NCBI GenBank assembly: GCA_009885595.1 | Contig: VFKJ01000537.1 | Span: 1-7,763 of the forward strand | Direction of reading: 5' to 3' | DNA length: 7,763 nt | DNA from: Myxococcales bacterium | GTDB taxonomy: Bacteria > Myxococcota > Myxococcia > Myxococcales > Myxococcaceae | Shown: positions 4,266-7,763 of the stretch, in pieces | How positions within the stretch are numbered: position 1 is the stretch's first letter | Layout: every line of letters begins with the position of its first letter | Program-made: the position numbers and the translations under genes | Notes under the pieces: generated by a model | What the model saw: the letters and a program-made list of their open reading frames with translations, nothing else | Told to the model about the DNA's origin: nothing | Database searches by the model: none

Positions 4266-6650
4266 TCAGTCGAGCTCGACCCCGAGCGTGGCGAAGCCGG
4301 TCAACCCCGTGAGGGGCCGCCACTCAGCCACCAGGTCCGCGCGCGCGGTGAAGCCCAGTCCTCCCGCGGCGCCCAGCCGAAGCGCGAGCTGCAACGCCCC
4401 GGACACGCCGTGCTCGAAGCCGCTGCCCACCCGCAGCCGCGGCAGGTACGCGCCCTCGAAGCGCAGCGCGTTCCCGAACGAGCCCGGCAGCTGAAGGCGC
4501 AGCGCCAATCCGGCTCGCGGATAGAGCACCGCGCTCGCGAGCTCGTCGACTCGCGCGCCCCCGCGAGCCCCGAGCGTCAGCAGCAGAAAGTGTGAGAAGC
4601 GTTGATCGCTGGCGATGACTCGCAGCAGCTCTCCACTGGCGGCGAGCTCGTGCGCGCGCGCGTCGAAGTCGTAGTCGGTGCCCAAGCCCCAGCCCCAGCC
4701 GTTGAGCCCCACGTTGCGGGTGCCCAGCAGCAGCAGGCCCGCGCGGTACACCGGTTGGGCCTTCGGCTGCAGCAGCACCGAGGCGTCGAGCACGCGCCAC
4801 GCGCTGCGGGAGCCGAACCCGCGCTGCCGTTGATCGCCGAGCTGCTCCACCACCGCGGCGGCCCGAAGCCTGAGCAGCGGCGTCAACGTCTCCGAGACGC
4901 CGGCCGCCAGCTCGGCGTGCCCGTGGCCTCCCTCGGGAACGGCGCGGCGCGTGGTCTCGGCCTGGAACTCCCGGAAGGCCGCGCGCTCTTCTTCGCGCGC
5001 GCGCTCGAGCACTTCTTCAGGGAGGGCGGCGACCGCGTCGGCCACCGCCTCGAACGCCTCCCGCGCTTCCTTTTCCTTCGCGAGGGCGGCGAGCTCACCG
5101 GCGTGGGGCGGCCTGCGGGGCGCGTTGCGAAGGAGCTCGTCGAGCGCGAGGAGATCAGCGAGTTCGGCTTGCGCGCGGTGTTGCGGGCTGAGCTCTCGCT
5201 CGTAGCGGCGCTGCCGCGCGGCGACCAGCTCGTCGGTGCTGGGGCCGGTCCACCCCGGGAGCACCGCCGCCCGCGCGGCCTGGATGCGGCCTACGGTCGC
5301 TTCGTCGAGGGCGTGGCGTTCGATGCGCAGCGCGGCGAGGAGTGCGCGCGCTCGCAAAGCCTCGTCGTCAGGTGCGTTCCCGGTAAGCCCTCTCCCCGAC
5401 CCTCTCCCCCGCGGGGGAGAGGGGGACAGATTGCGCGCGCGCCAGGCCACCAGCCCGCTGGGTTCGTCGGTCTCCACGCCGCTGATCAACCCCGCCAGCC
5501 CATCGAGCACCTGCGTGGGCGTCTCCCACGGCGTCAGCGTCGGCCCGGGCGCCTGCGCTCCCAGGGCGGGGGTGACCAGGAAGCGCAACATGGTGGCGCA
5601 GTTCGCCTTGAAGAAGCGGTAGTCGATGTAGCCCACCCGCTCCAGCTCCCACACCCGCTCCAGCAGGCGCTGGCGTTGATCGACCGTCAACTCGAGGGCG
5701 AAGCGGCGCAGCGAGCGCTGCTCGAGGCTCAGCGCTTCCTGCTGCACGTCGGCCAGGGTGGTGAGCGAGAACACCCCGCGGAAGCCGCCGCTGAGTCCGC
5801 GCAAGAGGTACGACGACGACGGCTCCAACGGAGAGACCAGCGCGGCCAATTGCATCACCTGCATCGCGCCCAGGTCGCCGTCGTCGTCTTCGCGCACCAG
5901 CCGCAGCAACAGGTGACCGAAGAGCGCCTGCGCGGAGGATGAAGACGGCGTCGCGAAGACCACCTCGAACTTCGGCAGGTGCTCGAGATCGGCCCACGCC
6001 TCGTAGGCCGGGCAGTCGGCGGCACCGGGCTTCCACGAGGGGTCGAGCGCGCTCAACCGCTCGTCGAGGAAGCGCGCCTTCGAGGGCTCCCGGCAGCGGA
6101 GGCGATCGTCCTTCGGCACCGCGGCTTCGTGCAGCGACTCCGCTGGCACCAGCAGCTCCTCGGCGAAGGTGGCGAGGTCCAGCGCCGGTGACTGCATGCC
6201 GCCGCGCCGGCTGTACGCCCAGGGGTAGACCAGCAGCGGGGAAGCCCCGTCCCACCCGGCGAGCGCCTTCCAACCCGCGCGCGCGCTCCAACGCAGCCGC
6301 TCGTCCCACTTGCGAATGACCGCGTGGACCACGGCGCGTCGTCGCCACAGCCGCTGCCGCTCTTCTCCGGTCAGTCGTGAGAGCCGGGTCGCCGCGCGCG
6401 CGTCGTCGTCTTCCCGGAAACCGTAGAGCTGCAGCCGCCCGGCGAGCAGCAGCGGGTGCGTGGCATCGCCGAGCCCCAGCGCAGTCGCCTCTTCACGCAG
6501 CTCGACCTCGAGCGGCAACCGCGCCGCGGGCGGCAACGCCGCGTAGCCGAGCGCCACGTCTTCCTTCAGCTCGTCGGTCCACCGGGGCGACGGCAGGAAC
6601 ACCACCTCACCGGCGCCCAACACCGCGAAGAGGACAGCCGTGCTGATCAA
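4266..6650 (-). CDS. DUF4105 / Lnb N-terminal-domain-type envelope protein with C-terminal beta-rich region
   Basis: 794 aa from a TTG start at 6650 that overlaps the upstream stop as TTGA. A hydrophobic start (ISTAVLFAVLGAG) suggests export, though the n-region lacks basic residues. Residues 20-225 are a helical, Trp/Arg-rich N-terminal part. Residues 227-365 resemble DUF4105 (the N-terminal domain of lacto-N-biosidase LnbX-type proteins): FEVVFATPSSSSAQALFGHL (228-247) with His246, and YIDYRFFKANCATMLRF (341-357) with Cys351. A His-before-Cys order is what a circularly permuted NlpC/P60-like cysteine hydrolase would show. Residues 475-570 are Glu/Arg/Ala-rich and helical, possibly coiled coil. 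Residues 600-794 have alternating-hydrophobic, Gly-bounded strands ending in GFATLGVELD, like a small outer-membrane barrel or beta domain. A palindrome-derived insertion lies at about 407-424. Substrate unknown. A longer in-frame extension to 6980 would overlap the upstream gene and is rejected. Confidence 0.8.
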   Translation of the reverse strand: MISTAVLFAVLGAGEVVFLPSPRWTDELKEDVALGYAALPPAARLPLEVELREEATALGLGDATHPLLLAGRLQLYGFREDDDARAATRLSRLTGEERQRLWRRRAVVHAVIRKWDERLRWSARAGWKALAGWDGASPLLVYPWAYSRRGGMQSPALDLATFAEELLVPAESLHEAAVPKDDRLRCREPSKARFLDERLSALDPSWKPGAADCPAYEAWADLEHLPKFEVVFATPSSSSAQALFGHLLLRLVREDDDGDLGAMQVMQLAALVSPLEPSSSYLLRGLSGGFRGVFSLTTLADVQQEALSLEQRSLRRFALELTVDQRQRLLERVWELERVGYIDYRFFKANCATMLRFLVTPALGAQAPGPTLTPWETPTQVLDGLAGLISGVETDEPSGLVAWRARNLSPSPPRGRGSGRGLTGNAPDDEALRARALLAALRIERHALDEATVGRIQAARAAVLPGWTGPSTDELVAARQRRYERELSPQHRAQAELADLLALDELLRNAPRRPPHAGELAALAKEKEAREAFEAVADAVAALPEEVLERAREEERAAFREFQAETTRRAVPEGGHGHAELAAGVSETLTPLLRLRAAAVVEQLGDQRQRGFGSRSAWRVLDASVLLQPKAQPVYRAGLLLLGTRNVGLNGWGWGLGTDYDFDARAHELAASGELLRVIASDQRFSHFLLLTLGARGGARVDELASAVLYPRAGLALRLQLPGSFGNALRFEGAYLPRLRVGSGFEHGVSGALQLALRLGAAGGLGFTARADLVAEWRPLTGLTGFATLGVELD
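5388..5423. repeat. G/C palindromic repeat element inside the DUF4105 gene
   Basis: A perfect palindrome at 5400-5423 has arms CCCTCTCCCCC and GGGGGAGAGGG around GC. The arm sequence CCCTCTCCCC is repeated directly just before it (5388-5397). This layout matches a G/C-rich interspersed repeat I recall from intergenic regions of many high-GC bacteria. Here it is read in frame on the minus strand as residues about 408-421, giving a low-complexity Ser/Pro/Gly/Arg peptide between two helical parts. Flanking repeat-derived sequence may extend from about 5379 to 5430. Confidence 0.65.
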
Positions 6651-7429
6651 CGGGCCGACAACCGCACCCGCGGCGTCGAGAGCGCTTCCACCTCGAGGAG
6701 GAACCTGCTCGCCCAGAGTTCGTCGCTGCCGTCTCCCACCAGCTTGATCAACTCGGCCCGGCGAGCGCGCAGCTGGCGCCCCAGGGTGGAGGCAGGCACG
6801 CGTTGAATGGCGGCGAGGGTGGAGATGACCGGGCCTTCCCCGAGCGCGAGATCCTCGCGCAGCTGCACGACGCGGCTGGTGAGGAACAGCTCGGTGCCCC
6901 GGCGCTGGCGGGAAGAGGACGGCGGCATCGGCGGCGGACTGAGACACTGGGTGTTCACGCACCGCTGCCCGGCCGCGCACTGGCCATCGTCTTCACAGCG
7001 GGTGACGGTCACGGGCATCGGCTCTGGCGGAGGCCGCGCCGCGCACTGGCCGTCGAGGCAGCGGTAGCCCGGCGCACACGACTCGTCGCCGGTGCAGTTG
7101 ATGGCGGTGGGGCCGGCGCGGGGCTCGCTCTGCACCACCGGCGCTACGGGTTGGGTGGACGCGGTGTCCACGCAGCGGCCGTGCTCGCACCAGCCGTAGC
7201 ACTCGTCGTCGCGGTCGCACTGCGAGCCCGCGGACGCGCCAGACCTGGACTGGTTTTCCTCGTCGCGGCGGCGCGAGACGCGATCGGCCCGCGAGGCGGC
7301 CGTGCTGGTCTCGCTGCTGCCGCGCAGGGTGGTCTCGCAGGAGACCTGCACGAAGACCTGCCACGCGTGGGCCTCGCAGCTCACCACCAGGGCGAGCAGC
7401 GGAGTCCAACGAGGAAGCACGGTGAGCAT
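6647..7429 (-). CDS. Secreted Cys-rich repeat protein with possible DUF3015-like C-terminus
   Basis: 260 aa. MLTVLPRWTPLLALVVSCEAHA (1-22) looks like a signal peptide, cut after AHA. After a Ser/Arg-rich linker come three four-Cys repeats joined by Pro-rich linkers: Cys71/77/81/86 (C-x5-C-x3-C-x4-C), Cys112/118/124/129 and Cys145/151/157/162 (both C-x5-C-x5-C-x4-C). The repeat units (for example CAPGYRCLDGQC) are of a type frequent in exported myxobacterial proteins and probably form disulfides. The C-terminal part (178-250), with VVQLREDLALGEGPVISTLA (187-206), resembles the conserved ED-L/M-A-x-G-x-G-E stretch I recall in DUF3015; this is tentative. The ATG at 7429 has a weak AGAGG about 8 bases upstream; an in-frame GTG 3 codons later is an alternative. 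The 3' end overlaps the DUF4105 gene (TTGA, 6647-6650), so both products probably act together in the envelope. No catalytic residues are evident. Confidence 0.75.
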   Translation of the reverse strand: MLTVLPRWTPLLALVVSCEAHAWQVFVQVSCETTLRGSSETSTAASRADRVSRRRDEENQSRSGASAGSQCDRDDECYGWCEHGRCVDTASTQPVAPVVQSEPRAGPTAINCTGDESCAPGYRCLDGQCAARPPPEPMPVTVTRCEDDGQCAAGQRCVNTQCLSPPPMPPSSSRQRRGTELFLTSRVVQLREDLALGEGPVISTLAAIQRVPASTLGRQLRARRAELIKLVGDGSDELWASRFLLEVEALSTPRVRLSAR

Positions 7430-7763
7430 CAGGCCGGCCTCTGCTGTGCAGGACTGGCGCCTGGCGAAACCGCCGGGAATGAGTTCTCGAGCAGCGCGGG
7501 GAGCTGCGCAGTGCGGCCCATCTTACGTTCATCGTACCCGTCTCGATCAGTGCGCGGGGGCGAAGTCGTGCGAGGTGGAGCTGAGTGGGCCTTGAGGAGC
7601 GTGGTGCGGCACGGTCTCGTTTCCGTGCCTCAGCAGGCTGGCCCCTCGGCACGCCGTTTCTGTGCTGCAGGGCACGCAGCGATGTGATGCTGACTCCCGC
7701 CGCGCGGGGGCGGGGACACCTCTGTACCAACGTAATCGCGTGATTACGTTTTCCGTCCCGAAC
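7430..7763. other. Non-coding upstream region of the Cys-rich/DUF4105 operon
   Basis: No ORF here has credible protein features; the open frames on both strands are composition-driven. Locally the sequence is less G/C-rich around 7520-7550. On the minus strand a TAAGAT-like hexamer (7520-7525) could be a -10 element, but no good -35 sits 16-18 bases upstream, so no promoter is called. A G/C hairpin with arms CCCGCC (7696-7701) and GGCGGG (7709-7714) has no T-tract. The end of the region holds the inverted repeat listed separately. No tRNA or recognised RNA was seen. Confidence 0.5.
7729..7750. repeat. Perfect 22-bp inverted repeat, operator-like
   Basis: Arms AACGTAATC (7729-7737) and GATTACGTT (7742-7750) are perfect reverse complements around the spacer GCGT. 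The element is much richer in A/T than its surroundings, which makes chance less likely, and two-fold symmetry with a 4-base spacer is typical of dimeric regulator sites. It lies about 300 bases upstream of the Cys-rich gene and may instead serve a gene beyond the right edge. A weak terminator (stem followed by only four T on the plus strand) is the alternative reading. Confidence 0.5.

Noticed and set aside
4602..5942. 446-aa plus-strand open frame
   Set aside because: Antisense shadow of the DUF4105 gene; low-complexity Arg/Gln/His/Leu composition.
6651..6980. 110-codon N-terminal extension of the DUF4105 frame
   Set aside because: It overlaps the Cys-rich gene in another frame and reads as Arg/Ala/His-rich shadow sequence; the TTGA junction gives a better start.
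7520..7536. Candidate -10 hexamers (TAAGAT, TACGAT) on the minus strand
   Set aside because: No acceptable -35 element at the right spacing, so a sigma-70 promoter is not supported.
6803..7687. 294-aa plus-strand open frame
   Set aside because: Antisense to the Cys-rich gene, Arg/Ala/Gly/His-rich and without recognisable domains.

Overview
The window is high-GC DNA (roughly 70% by eye) with strong G/C preference at third codon positions, so long antisense and out-of-frame ORFs shadow most real genes. The protein set (repeats of the C-x5-C-x5-C-x4-C type, a DUF4105-type protein, hypothetical membrane proteins) and the codon bias suggest a member of the Myxococcota. That is an inference from composition and protein style; no marker gene is present.

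Layout. (1) Bases 1-3687, minus strand: a tightly packed five-gene run, read from high to low coordinates. It encodes a secreted SGNH-like hydrolase (2944-3687), two left-handed beta-helix (hexapeptide-repeat) acyltransferases (2453-2947 and 1893-2456), a free-standing acyl carrier protein (1607-1900) and a glutamine-dependent asparagine-synthetase-type amidotransferase whose C-terminus runs off the window (1-1603). The junctions are GTGA, ATGA and an 8-base overlap, then a 3-base gap, so the genes are almost certainly one transcript with coupled translation. (2) Bases 3688-3856: divergent intergenic region with a perfect 7-bp-arm inverted repeat. (3) 3857-4249, plus strand: a small hypothetical protein with a signal-like N-terminus and two membrane segments. 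(4) 4266-7429, minus strand: a two-gene operon. A secreted Cys-rich repeat protein with a possible DUF3015-like C-terminus (6647-7429) overlaps by TTGA a large DUF4105 / Lnb-N-type protein (4266-6650). The latter carries a putative His/Cys pair and a C-terminal region rich in beta-strand-like segments. (5) 7430-7763: non-coding upstream region ending in a perfect 9-bp-arm inverted repeat.

How the genes may work together. In the first operon the carrier protein could hold an acyl or amino-acyl group, the two hexapeptide enzymes could transfer acyl groups to a sugar or other acceptor, the AsnB-type enzyme could amidate a carboxylate or condense an amine, and the exported SGNH protein could edit or add O-acyl groups outside the cytoplasm. 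This fits surface-glycan or small-metabolite decoration, but the substrate cannot be read from the window and neighbouring genes beyond base 1 are missing. The second operon looks like a cell-envelope pair of unknown function. Its DUF4105 gene carries, in frame, a G/C-rich palindrome resembling a dispersed intergenic repeat.
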